The notes beneath the pieces are model-generated. The model was not told the origin of the DNA, ran no database searches, and worked only from the letters and a program-made list of their open reading frames with translations. This document shows, one piece after another, positions 56,646 to 64,000 of a stretch of 64,000 bases of DNA; the stretch's first letter is position 1; every line of letters starts with the position of its first letter. Source of the DNA: Clostridiales bacterium UBA6114 (GTDB taxonomy: Bacteria; Bacillota; Clostridia; Oscillospirales; Butyricicoccaceae); NCBI GenBank assembly GCA_002423435.1, contig DIWE01000028.1, forward strand, positions 69,250 to 133,249. Direction: 5' to 3'. Made by a program: the position numbers and the translations under genes.

Positions 56646-57323
56646 ATGTCAGTACATGCCGGACACAGGAAACGTGTCAGAGAGCGATTCTTGAATGAAA
56701 GCCTGGACAACTTTCCGCCGCATAACGTGCTGGAGTTTTTATTGTTTTACGGGCTGCCGCAAAGGGATACAAACGAGCTTGCCCACCGGCTGATCGAACG
56801 GTTCGGAAGCCTTCGCGACGTGTTCGATGCGCCTTATGAGGAGCTTTTGAAGGTCGACGGCGTCGGCGAGTCGGTCGCGGCGCTTATAAAGCTGATTCCG
56901 CAGCTGACGCGCAGGTATATGGTCGACAGCTCGATGGAACAATACCTAAATTCCACCGAGAAAGCGGGCAAGTTCCTGCAGCCGTATTATATCGCGCGAA
57001 AAAACGAGACGGTCTACCTCGTTTGCCTGGATTCGAAATGCAAGGTGCTCTCCTGCCAGATGATTTTTGAGGGAAGCGTCAATTCAACCCAGGTCAATAT
57101 CCGCAAAATCATAGAGACCGCTTTCAAATACAACGCCGCCGGCATCATCATCGCGCACAATCATCCTGGCGGGGTCGCGCTGCCGTCGCCCGAGGATCTC
57201 GGCACGACGCAGCGGATTTCGGAGGCCCTTCGCGCCGTCGGGCTTTCGTTTATCGATCATATCATCCTCGCGGACGGGGATTTTGTGTCGCTCGCCGACA
57301 GCGGGTTCATCAAACGGACATAA
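56646..57323 (+). CDS. radC: RadC/JAB-domain protein
   Basis: 225 aa. An N-terminal helix-hairpin-helix region (LLKVDGVGESVAALIKLI), then the JAMM metal motif IIIAHNHPGGVALPSPEDLG with the upstream Glu in IFEGSVNSTQV. Long annotated as DNA repair, but the biochemical role remains unsettled. Precedes uvrBA here. Confidence 0.9.
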   Translation: MSVHAGHRKRVRERFLNESLDNFPPHNVLEFLLFYGLPQRDTNELAHRLIERFGSLRDVFDAPYEELLKVDGVGESVAALIKLIPQLTRRYMVDSSMEQYLNSTEKAGKFLQPYYIARKNETVYLVCLDSKCKVLSCQMIFEGSVNSTQVNIRKIIETAFKYNAAGIIIAHNHPGGVALPSPEDLGTTQRISEALRAVGLSFIDHIILADGDFVSLADSGFIKRT

Positions 57324-57392
57324 TTTCCGGGGAAATGGCCGCGCCTATGCGGCATATTTTTCCAATAAAGGGAGAATTTATTCAACAGGCCG

Positions 57393-57416
57393 GGGCACGC
57401 CTTTTCGGGTGTGCCC
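57393..57416 (+). terminator. Hairpin after radC
   Basis: GGGCACGCC (57393-57401) against GGGTGTGCCC (57407-57416), with G.T pairs and a TTTTC loop; no T-run. Possibly a weak terminator before the SOS promoter. Confidence 0.5.
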
Positions 57417-57418
57417 TA

Positions 57419-57447
57419 TTGCATTGGAACACATGTTCTGATATAAT
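57419..57447 (+). promoter_or_regulatory. uvrBA promoter with LexA (DinR) box
   Basis: TTGCAT (57419-57424), 17-bp spacer, TATAAT (57442-57447). The palindrome GAACACATGTTC (57427-57438) in the spacer matches the Gram-positive SOS core GAAC-N4-GTTC, so LexA should repress uvrBA until DNA damage. Confidence 0.85.
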
Positions 57448-57476
57448 AATCCGTAGTTTTTTATTTTCGGATCGGG

Positions 57477-59456
57477 GTGAAAAATTTGCCGGATTTCAAG
57501 GTGGTAAGCGATTATACGCCGTCGGGCGACCAGCCGGAAGCGATCGAAAAAATCGCAAACGGAATCGAGCTTTTGTTCCCGGAGCAGACGCTTCTGGGCG
57601 TTACCGGCTCGGGAAAAACGTTTACGATGGCGAAAGTCATCGAAAAGGTACAGCGCCCGACGCTGGTGCTCGCGCACAACAAAACGCTTGCCGCCCAGCT
57701 TTGCTCGGAGTTTCGGGAATTCTTCCCGGACAATGCGGTTGAGTTTTTCGTTTCCTATTACGATTATTATCAGCCGGAGGCGTACATCCCTTCGACCGAC
57801 ACCTATATCGAAAAGGATTCGAGCATCAACGACGAGATTGACAGGCTCCGGCATTCGGCGACCTCCGCCCTGTTCGAGCGGCGCGACGTGCTGATCGTCG
57901 CGAGCATCTCGTGCATTTATTCGCTCGGAAACCCGATCGACTATAAAAACATGGTGATCTCGCTGCGGCAGGGTCAGATGAAAAACCGCGACGAGCTATT
58001 AAAAAAGCTGGTTGAAATCCAATACGAGCGAAACGACATCGCGTTTGAGCGAAACCGCTTCCGGGTCCGCGGCGACACCGTCGAGATCCACCCGGCGAAC
58101 ACCGACGGCTATGCGATCCGGGTCGAGTTCTTCGGCTCGGAGATCGAGCGCATTTCCGAGATCAACGTGGTCACCGGCGTACCGCGCCGCCTGCTGTCGC
58201 ATGTGGCGATTTATCCCGCGTCGCACTATGTGACCTCGAAGGACAATCTGGAGCGGGCGATCGGGGAACTTACGGCGGAACTTTCCGAGCGTGTCCGCTT
58301 TTTTGAAAAAGAGGACAAGCTTTTAGAGGCTCAGCGCATCAAACAGCGCACGATGTACGATATCGAAATGCTTAAGGAGATCGGCTTTTGCTCCGGCGTC
58401 GAGAACTATTCCCGCGTGCTCGCGGGAAGGGAGCCGGGCAGCGCGCCGTACACGCTTTTGGATTATTTCCCGAAGGACTGGCTTCTGATGATCGACGAGT
58501 CGCATGTCACCCTCCCCCAGGCGAGGGGCATGTACCACGGCGACCGGGCGAGAAAGGAGGCGCTGATCGATTTCGGTTTCCGGCTTCCGTCGGCGCTCGA
58601 CAACCGGCCCCTTACCTTTGACGAGTTTATGAGCCGCTGGAACCAGGTCGTCTATGTCAGCGCAACGCCGTCGGAATTTGAACGCAGCCGCTCGTCTCAG
58701 ATCGCCGAGCAGGTCATCCGGCCGACGGGGCTTTTAGATCCCGAGGTTTTCGTGCGGCCGGTCGAGGGACAGATCGACGACCTGATCCATGAGATCAGGC
58801 TCCGGACTGCGAAAAGCGAGCGTGTGCTTGTCACAACGCTTACGAAAAAAATGGCGGAGGATTTGAAATCCTATCTTGAGCAGTCGGGGATAAAGGTGCG
58901 TTATCTGCACCACGATATCCAGACGATCGAGCGGATGCAGCTTTTGCGCGATTTGAGGCTCGGCGTGTTCGACGTGCTCGTCGGGATCAACCTTCTGAGG
59001 GAAGGACTCGACCTGCCCGAGGTGTCGCTCGTCGCGATCTTAGATGCCGACCGGGAGGGCTTTTTGCGCAGCGAGACGTCGCTGATCCAGACGATCGGCC
59101 GCGCGGCGCGAAACGCGGAGGGAGAGGTGATTATGTACGCCGACGCGGTGACCGATTCGATGAGGCGGGCAATCGACGAAACAAACCGCCGCCGCGCCCT
59201 GCAGATGAAATTCAACGAAGCGCACGGGATCAAGCCGCAGACCATCATCAAGGAGGTCCGCGACATCATCGAGATCTCCTCGAGCGCCTCCGCCGTAAGC
59301 GCGGCCATCGACCCGAAGAAGCTCAAAAAGAAGGAAAAGGAAAAAATGATCGAAACCCTGACAAAGGACATGAAGGAGGCGGCGAAAATGCTGGATTTCG
59401 AATACGCCGCCATACTGCGCGACCGGATCAGGGAACTTACGGGAGATATAAAATAG
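57477..59456 (+). CDS. uvrB: Excinuclease ABC subunit B
   Basis: 659 aa from GTG 57477. TTG 57486 is an alternative because GGGGTG lies right before it. Walker A GVTGSGKTFTMAKVIE, beta-hairpin region SYYDYYQPEAYIPSTDTYI, helicase motifs VSATPSEFE and GINLLREGLDLPEVSLV, C-terminal UVR motif (LTKDMKEAAKMLDFEYAA). It verifies DNA damage after loading by UvrA. UvrC is not in the window. Confidence 0.97.
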   Translation: MKNLPDFKVVSDYTPSGDQPEAIEKIANGIELLFPEQTLLGVTGSGKTFTMAKVIEKVQRPTLVLAHNKTLAAQLCSEFREFFPDNAVEFFVSYYDYYQPEAYIPSTDTYIEKDSSINDEIDRLRHSATSALFERRDVLIVASISCIYSLGNPIDYKNMVISLRQGQMKNRDELLKKLVEIQYERNDIAFERNRFRVRGDTVEIHPANTDGYAIRVEFFGSEIERISEINVVTGVPRRLLSHVAIYPASHYVTSKDNLERAIGELTAELSERVRFFEKEDKLLEAQRIKQRTMYDIEMLKEIGFCSGVENYSRVLAGREPGSAPYTLLDYFPKDWLLMIDESHVTLPQARGMYHGDRARKEALIDFGFRLPSALDNRPLTFDEFMSRWNQVVYVSATPSEFERSRSSQIAEQVIRPTGLLDPEVFVRPVEGQIDDLIHEIRLRTAKSERVLVTTLTKKMAEDLKSYLEQSGIKVRYLHHDIQTIERMQLLRDLRLGVFDVLVGINLLREGLDLPEVSLVAILDADREGFLRSETSLIQTIGRAARNAEGEVIMYADAVTDSMRRAIDETNRRRALQMKFNEAHGIKPQTIIKEVRDIIEISSSASAVSAAIDPKKLKKKEKEKMIETLTKDMKEAAKMLDFEYAAILRDRIRELTGDIK

Positions 59457-59504
59457 GGTTTTGCAAAGCTTTCGTTTTCGCAAAACTGATTTTAAGTTAA
59501 AAAA

Positions 59505-59600
59505 TTCGGCGCGCCGCCCGCCGCAAAAAACGCGGCAGCCCGGCGCATGCCGGCGAAACCTTAAAGGGCTTTCCCGGATGTTTCTTCGCGCCGCGGCGCA
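59505..59600. repeat. GC-rich palindromic repeat, copy A (uvrB-uvrA gap)
   Basis: CGGCGCGCCGCCCGCCGCAA (from 59507), GCGGCAGCC, GCATGCCGGCGAA: related, base by base with a few changes and one 2-bp gap, to copy B at 62732. It is rich in short dyads (GGCGCGCC, GCCGG/CCGGC). Confidence 0.6.
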
Positions 59601-59612
59601 TGGATCTTAAAT

Positions 59613-62447
59613 ATGCGAGACAATATCTTTATTAAGGGCGCACGCGAACATAATCTCAAAAATATCGACGTGGAGATCCCGCGCGACAAGCTTACCGTAC
59701 TGACCGGCATTTCCGGGTCGGGAAAGTCGTCGCTCGCGTTCGACACGATCTACGCCGAGGGGCAGCGAAGGTATGTCGAATCGCTTTCGTCTTACGCCCG
59801 ACAGTTTTTGGGGCAGATGGACAAGCCGGATGTCGATTATATCGAGGGGCTTTCCCCCGCGATATCGATCGACCAGAAGACAACCTCGAAAAACCCGCGG
59901 TCGACCGTCGGAACGGTGACGGAGATTTACGACTACCTCCGCCTTTTGTGGGCGCGCATCGGCGTGATGCACTGCCCGAAATGCGGCAGGGAAATCAAGC
60001 AGCAGACGATCGATCAGATCATCGACCAGCTGATGCAGCTGCCCGGGGGGACAAGGCTCCAGATCCTGGCGCCGGTCGTGCGCGCGAGAAAGGGCGAGTA
60101 CCACAAGGTGCTCGACGACGCGAGAAAAAGCGGGTATGTGCGCGTGCGGGTCGACGGCTCGGTCTACGATCTTTCCGAGGAAATAAAGCTCGACAAAAAC
60201 AAAAAGCACAACATCGAATTTGTCGTCGACCGGCTTGTGATCGATGAGGACGTCAAAAAGAGAATGACCGACTCGGTCGAGACGGCGGCTTCCATCGCGG
60301 GCGGGCTCGTCATCGCCGACCTTGTGGATGAAAAGCGTGAAATCCTGTTTTCGCAGAATTATGCCTGCGATATCTGCGGCGTCAGCATCGAGGAAATGAC
60401 GCCGCGCATGTTTTCCTTCAACAATCCCTACGGCGCCTGCCCCACCTGCACGGGACTCGGCATCCGGCTCGAGATCGACCCCGACCGGATCATCCCGAAC
60501 ACGTCCTTGTCCATTCTCGAGGGTGCGGTCCGCGCCTCCGGATGGTCGTCGCTGGAGCCGGGGAGCATTTCGAGGATGTATTTTAACGCGCTCTCCAAAA
60601 AATACGGGTTTTCGCTGAACGCCCCGATAAAATCGCTGCCGAAAGAGGCGGTCGACGCCATTTTATACGGCACAAAGGGCGAAAAGCTGTCCCTGCACTG
60701 GCAGAGGGACGGGGGCGGCGGGACCTACGAGCAGGCGTTCGAAGGCGTGATACGGAACTTGGAGCGCCGCTACCGGGAAACGCAGAGCGAATACATGCGC
60801 GCCGAGATTGAGGAGTGCATGAGCGCCGTGCCCTGCCCGGACTGCCATGGAAAGCGGCTCAAAAAGGAGGCGCTTGCGGTTACCGTCGGAGGGCTGTCGA
60901 TCTCCGACTACGCGGGAAAATCGGTTAACGACGCGATCGGCTTTATTAGAAGCCTCACCCTTTCCGAAAAAGAACACCTGATCGCCGACCGGGTGATCAA
61001 GGAAATACTCGAACGCCTCGGCTTTTTAAAAAGCGTCGGCTTGCAGTATCTGACGCTTTCGCGCGCGTCGGGTACGCTGTCCGGCGGGGAAAGCCAGCGC
61101 ATCCGTCTGGCAACGCAGATCGGCTCCTCGCTGATGGGGGTTTTGTATATCCTGGACGAGCCGTCCATCGGCCTGCACCAAAGGGACAATGAGAAGCTGC
61201 TTGCGACGCTGAAACGCCTGCGCGACATCGGCAATACACTGATTGTCGTCGAGCATGACGAGGACACGATGTACGCGGCCGACCACATCATCGACGTGGG
61301 CCCCGGCGCGGGAATTCACGGCGGAGAGATCGTCTGCGCGGGGACGGTGGAGGAGATCAAAGACTGCGACGCGTCCGTGACGGGCCAGTATTTAAGCGGA
61401 AAAAAGAAAATTCCCCTGCCGCAGTCGCGGAGAAAGGGCAATGGAAAGTTTCTTAAAGTCGTCGGCGCGGCGGAAAACAACTTAAAACAGATCGACGTGT
61501 CCATTCCGCTCGGCACCTTTACCTGCGTCACCGGCGTATCTGGCTCGGGCAAGTCGTCCCTGATCAACGAGATCCTGTATAAAACGCTCGCGGCCGAGTT
61601 AAACGGCGCGAGGATGAAGGCGGGCGCGTGCGGAGAAATCCTCGGCATGGAACATCTGGACAAGGTGATCGACATCGACCAGTCTCCGATCGGGCGGACG
61701 CCGCGGTCGAACCCCGCGACCTATACCGGCGTGTTTTCCGATATCCGCGATCTGTTTTCGAAAACCCAGGACGCGAAGGTGCGGGGTTATTCTCCGGGGC
61801 GGTTCTCCTTCAACGTCCGGGGCGGGCGGTGCGAGGCGTGCTCCGGCGACGGGCTTATCAAAATCGAAATGCATTTTCTGCCGGATGTCTATGTGCCCTG
61901 CGACGTCTGCAAGGGCAAGCGATACAACAGGGAAACGCTCGACGTGCGCTATAAGGGGAAAAATATCGCGGAAGTGCTCGATATGACGGTCGAGGAGGGC
62001 ACCGTGTTTTTCGAAAACGTTCCGAAAATCCAAAAAAAGCTCCAGACCCTGAGCGAAGTGGGGCTCGGCTATGTGCGCCTCGGCCAGCCGTCGACGACGC
62101 TGTCGGGCGGGGAGGCCCAGCGCGTCAAGCTCGCGACGGAGCTCACGAAGCGGCCGACCGGGAAGACCGTTTACATCCTGGACGAGCCGACGACGGGGCT
62201 GCATATCGCGGATGTGCACCGCCTGATCGAGGTTCTTCTCGCGCTGGTCGAGGGCGGCAACACCGTGATCGTGATTGAGCACAATCTTGAGGTCGTCAAA
62301 ACCGCCGATTACTTAATCGACCTGGGGCCCGAGGGCGGGGACGGCGGCGGTGAGGTTGTCTGCGCGGGAACGCCGGAGGAGGTCGCGCAGTGCGGGAAAT
62401 CCTATACGGGGCAATATTTGAAGCCGTATTTAATCCCCGCCGAATAA
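59613..62447 (+). CDS. uvrA: Excinuclease ABC subunit A
   Basis: 944 aa. Two ABC ATPase modules: Walker A GISGSGKSSLAFDTIYAEGQ and GVSGSGKSSLINEILYKTL, signatures LSGGESQRIRLATQIG and LSGGEAQRVKLATELT. Zinc modules CPKCGREI, CDICG/CPTCTGLG and CEACSGDG/CDVCKGKR. It scans DNA for bulky lesions and loads UvrB. Intact; no strong RBS is visible before the ATG, so expression may rely on the transcript from uvrB. Confidence 0.97.
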   Translation: MRDNIFIKGAREHNLKNIDVEIPRDKLTVLTGISGSGKSSLAFDTIYAEGQRRYVESLSSYARQFLGQMDKPDVDYIEGLSPAISIDQKTTSKNPRSTVGTVTEIYDYLRLLWARIGVMHCPKCGREIKQQTIDQIIDQLMQLPGGTRLQILAPVVRARKGEYHKVLDDARKSGYVRVRVDGSVYDLSEEIKLDKNKKHNIEFVVDRLVIDEDVKKRMTDSVETAASIAGGLVIADLVDEKREILFSQNYACDICGVSIEEMTPRMFSFNNPYGACPTCTGLGIRLEIDPDRIIPNTSLSILEGAVRASGWSSLEPGSISRMYFNALSKKYGFSLNAPIKSLPKEAVDAILYGTKGEKLSLHWQRDGGGGTYEQAFEGVIRNLERRYRETQSEYMRAEIEECMSAVPCPDCHGKRLKKEALAVTVGGLSISDYAGKSVNDAIGFIRSLTLSEKEHLIADRVIKEILERLGFLKSVGLQYLTLSRASGTLSGGESQRIRLATQIGSSLMGVLYILDEPSIGLHQRDNEKLLATLKRLRDIGNTLIVVEHDEDTMYAADHIIDVGPGAGIHGGEIVCAGTVEEIKDCDASVTGQYLSGKKKIPLPQSRRKGNGKFLKVVGAAENNLKQIDVSIPLGTFTCVTGVSGSGKSSLINEILYKTLAAELNGARMKAGACGEILGMEHLDKVIDIDQSPIGRTPRSNPATYTGVFSDIRDLFSKTQDAKVRGYSPGRFSFNVRGGRCEACSGDGLIKIEMHFLPDVYVPCDVCKGKRYNRETLDVRYKGKNIAEVLDMTVEEGTVFFENVPKIQKKLQTLSEVGLGYVRLGQPSTTLSGGEAQRVKLATELTKRPTGKTVYILDEPTTGLHIADVHRLIEVLLALVEGGNTVIVIEHNLEVVKTADYLIDLGPEGGDGGGEVVCAGTPEEVAQCGKSYTGQYLKPYLIPAE

Positions 62448-62517
62448 ATCAAAAACCGGCTTTGGCCGTGCAAATAAACAGATAAATCGGTTTGTTATCA
62501 GACACTATTTAAAATAA

Positions 62518-62545
62518 TTGATTTTTTGCGGCGATATGTTATAAT
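62518..62545 (+). promoter_or_regulatory. Promoter upstream of the rubredoxin leader
   Basis: TTGATT (62518-62523), 16-bp spacer, TATAAT (62540-62545). It lies almost 300 bp before the rubredoxin ATG. Confidence 0.7.
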
Positions 62546-62551
62546 TGTTAC

Positions 62552-62730
62552 AAATTGGTATCGGCCGGCGGGGGCATAGCCCTTGTTCGACGGGAGGCTC
62601 CGGCTGCGAAGATGGCTGTGGCCATCTTGCCGGCGGCGTTTTACGAATATTTTTACGTTTGCAGCCGCATCGGCGGATAACTGGAGTTTGGGCCTGAAGA
62701 AATCAAAATTTCAATCGGCCTGAAAATATT
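62552..62730 (+). ncRNA. Structured leader or small RNA candidate
   Basis: Starting at the predicted transcription start: GCCGGC near 62564 can pair with GCCGGC at 62629-62634. Inside are GGGC-ata-GCCC and the perfect hairpin AAGATGGC-tgtg-GCCATCTT (62609-62628). GGCGTTTT follows at about 62635-62642 and could act as a terminator. No match to a known RNA family that I can name. Confidence 0.4.
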
Positions 62731-62800
62731 TCGGCGCGCCGCTCGCCGTAAAAGCGGTAACCGCAGCATATGCCGGCAAGCTTCCTGCCTGGGCGGCGCT
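62730..62800. repeat. GC-rich palindromic repeat, copy B (uvrA-rubredoxin gap)
   Basis: CGGCGCGCCGCTCGCCGTAA (from 62732), GCGGTAACCGC, CATATGCCGGCAAG; homologous to copy A at 59507. GCGGTAACCGC is itself a palindrome. Copies A and B flank uvrA. Confidence 0.6.
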
Positions 62801-62840
62801 TTTAATGGCAATTGATACGCTGCGGTGCGAGGAGCTTACT

Positions 62841-63002
62841 ATGGCGAAATATGTTTGCACAGTGTGCGGCTATGTTTATGACGAGGCGGAAGGATACCCT
62901 GACGGCGGGATCGCTCCCGGCACGTTATGGGCCGATGTGCCGGCGGATTTTGAGTGCCCTGTCTGCGGCGTTGCAAAGGAAATGTTCGAAAAAGAGGAAT
63001 AA
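62841..63002 (+). CDS. Rubredoxin
   Basis: 53 aa from ATG 62841 (GAGGAG upstream; earlier starts lack a site). The two iron knuckles CTVCGY and CPVCGV with the usual spacing and YDEAEGYPDGGIAPGTLW between. A small Fe(Cys)4 electron carrier, often serving peroxide or superoxide reduction in anaerobes. Monocistronic. Confidence 0.97.
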   Translation: MAKYVCTVCGYVYDEAEGYPDGGIAPGTLWADVPADFECPVCGVAKEMFEKEE

Positions 63003-63018
63003 ATTTTCGGTATGTCGA

Positions 63019-63060
63019 ATGCCTCCGAAAACGCAGGACGCGTTTCGGAGGCATTTTTTG
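63019..63060 (+). terminator. Rubredoxin terminator
   Basis: AATGCCTCCGAAA…CGC (63019-63035) and GCGTTTCGGAGGCATT (63041-63056), one bulge, then T-run. Confidence 0.88.
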
Positions 63061-63119
63061 GTTTCAGGTAGATTATCAGATCGGACGGCGTCCGTTTCAT
63101 GAAAAACAGGGGCCGATCG

Positions 63120-63470
63120 CTATTTCTTGCAGCCCCGCCCCTGCCGATCCGTTTTGTTGGGCCCCGGCAACGAATTGACGTTTGGCGGACAGATAAACTT
63201 CCTTCCGAAAATACTGACTCCGGCATATAAAATGCCTTGCGTCAGGGACACAAATATGGCTTTCAGGAATGATGATGCATCTGAAACCTCTACCGTTGCA
63301 AAAGTGTATATGCCGCAAAGAACAATCGAAACGGAGGAAATAATAAGGGACTCGTGTTTGCTTTCCTCATTGCCGTTATAAATGAATTTATTGATGACAA
63401 AAAGAACCGGAATCAACACCATGAGCTCGGATTTTGCATATTGATGGAACAGATCGAGAAAACCTTGCAT
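63120..63470 (-). CDS. Small holin-like membrane protein
   Basis: 116 aa; AAGGAGA upstream. QYAKSELMVLIPVLFVINKFI, ISSVSIVLCGIYTFATVEVSD and LKAIFVSLTQGILYAGVSIFG give three membrane segments in the order of the Phage_holin_5_2 family. It lies outside the prophage and next to another small membrane gene, so it may be a chromosomal holin-like protein or a phage remnant. Confidence 0.7.
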   Translation of the reverse strand: MQGFLDLFHQYAKSELMVLIPVLFVINKFIYNGNEESKHESLIISSVSIVLCGIYTFATVEVSDASSFLKAIFVSLTQGILYAGVSIFGRKFICPPNVNSLPGPNKTDRQGRGCKK

Positions 63471-63570
63471 ATCAAAGTCTCCTTCACTATAGGATATGAT
63501 TTTCCGGTTTTAATCGTGTGGAGGAACTTTAACCCGCGGATTTCTCATAAGGGGGAAACCGGCATAATTC

Positions 63571-63587
63571 AAGGAGGGAGCCTCCTT
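63571..63587 (-). terminator. Hairpin between the two small membrane genes
   Basis: AAGGAGG-gag-CCTCCTT, perfect 7-bp arms, loop of 3, 2 bp beyond the upstream gene's stop. The T-tract is only TT, so termination would be weak. Confidence 0.4.
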
Positions 63588-63588
63588 A

Positions 63589-63804
63589 TTAAACGCCTAC
63601 CTCCGCTTCCCCTCCTTCGCCGGTTGTTCTTAAAAGATAGGGGATCGCCGCGTTTGCTATTAGATATAAGTTCGCCGCGATTGAGGACAAAAAAGCCGCA
63701 ATAATAAAAATATCTTCTTTGCTGAACTCCTCCGCAACCATGTTTGCAATCGCGACGGAAAGTAAAGTAAGCCCTTCCCCATATTGGATAGCCTGGTTAT
63801 GCAT
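63589..63804 (-). CDS. Small membrane protein of unknown function
   Basis: 71 aa from ATG 63804 (AAAGGAGG 6 bp upstream). MHNQAIQYGEGLTLLSVAIANMVAEEFSK-type start and one hydrophobic helix (IFIIAAFLSSIAANLYLIANA). It resembles short Clostridia proteins of the DUF6774 kind, from memory only. Between 63805 and the window end I see no gene start. Confidence 0.6.
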   Translation of the reverse strand: MHNQAIQYGEGLTLLSVAIANMVAEEFSKEDIFIIAAFLSSIAANLYLIANAAIPYLLRTTGEGGEAEVGV

Positions 63805-64000
63805 GTGTTTCCTCCTTTGCATTTAGCCGGAACATGATAATCCGGACCCGCCTTGCGGGGCATCTTATTTGCGCCCGGCTTCGTTATTGTCCTTGATGGG
63901 CGACAGCCCATCTGCGTCCGCTGCCTTGCCGGACACAAAAATCCGCTCCCGCAAGGTCGAAGATTTCCGAGGCTCTGGGCCGTCTTGGGGCAAGGCGGCG

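Noticed and set aside
63805..64000. Start of another gene at the window end
   Set aside because: No start codon with RBS and coding-like frame was found; the sequence is GC-rich with short dyads only.

Overview
The window looks like chromosomal DNA of an anaerobic, probably fermentative member of the Clostridia (Firmicutes). The basis is: strong AGGAGG-type ribosome binding sites, an electron-bifurcating type [FeFe] hydrogenase with Rex-like operators, a c-di-AMP (ydaO) riboswitch, a Firmicutes-type LexA box in front of uvrB, the rpsO-pnp pair, rubredoxin, and a Clostridia-style tRNA-Gln. Core genes are GC-rich. The family-level placement (Oscillospirales-like) is only an impression.

Layout. 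0-3 kb: a flavodoxin-like protein and a secreted or anchored beta-propeller protein. 3-14 kb: a LacI-controlled catabolic locus with two different TRAP transporters (TAXI type and DctPQM type), an enolase-superfamily enzyme, a LeuC/LeuD-like hydro-lyase pair and a cupin. The same 14-bp operator lies before the repressor gene and before the structural genes. 13.9-15.7 kb: a complete IS3-family element with an intact frameshift site. 15.8-21.1 kb: an AEC transporter, a phospho-sugar mutase, and serC-serA on the minus strand. 21.3-29.9 kb: a hydrogen-metabolism cluster. Its first half encodes putative signalling proteins (two DRTGG proteins, a HATPase, a sensory-type [FeFe] hydrogenase, a PHP protein). 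Its second half encodes the HndABCD NAD(P)-linked hydrogenase, with a second HATPase gene inside the operon and three Rex-like boxes at exact 62-bp spacing upstream. 30-39 kb: rpsO (with an S15-type leader), pnp, a 163-bp MITE-like element, an M16 peptidase, a SanA/YdcF-type protein, a zinc phospholipase C-like protein, proC, a small XRE regulator with a 44-bp palindrome, and a diacylglycerol-kinase-like protein. 39-40.7 kb: a predicted glutamate 2,3-aminomutase (beta-glutamate synthesis) behind a c-di-AMP riboswitch.

41.13-55.78 kb is a prophage integrated into the 3' end of a tRNA-Gln gene, with 19-bp direct repeats as att sites. It carries a serine integrase, a CI-ImmA type lysogeny switch, ERF and PD-(D/E)XK recombination genes, a few head-tail genes, tail-fibre genes, holin and endolysin. 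I see no terminase, portal or tape-measure gene. Two junctions look like rearrangement scars: a chimeric capsid ORF fused exactly at a palindrome, and a tail-fibre cassette inverted relative to its neighbours. The integrase 3' end lies in the att core, so excision should change its C-terminus. 55.8-64 kb returns to core genes: pyrE, radC, SOS-controlled uvrB-uvrA, rubredoxin behind a long structured leader, and two small membrane proteins.

The most interesting items are the riboswitch-controlled beta-glutamate gene, the hydrogenase cluster with its built-in signalling genes and phased Rex boxes, the uncharacterised double-TRAP carboxylate locus, and the rearranged prophage. Everything was read by eye. 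Family names rest on motifs and memory, not on database searches.
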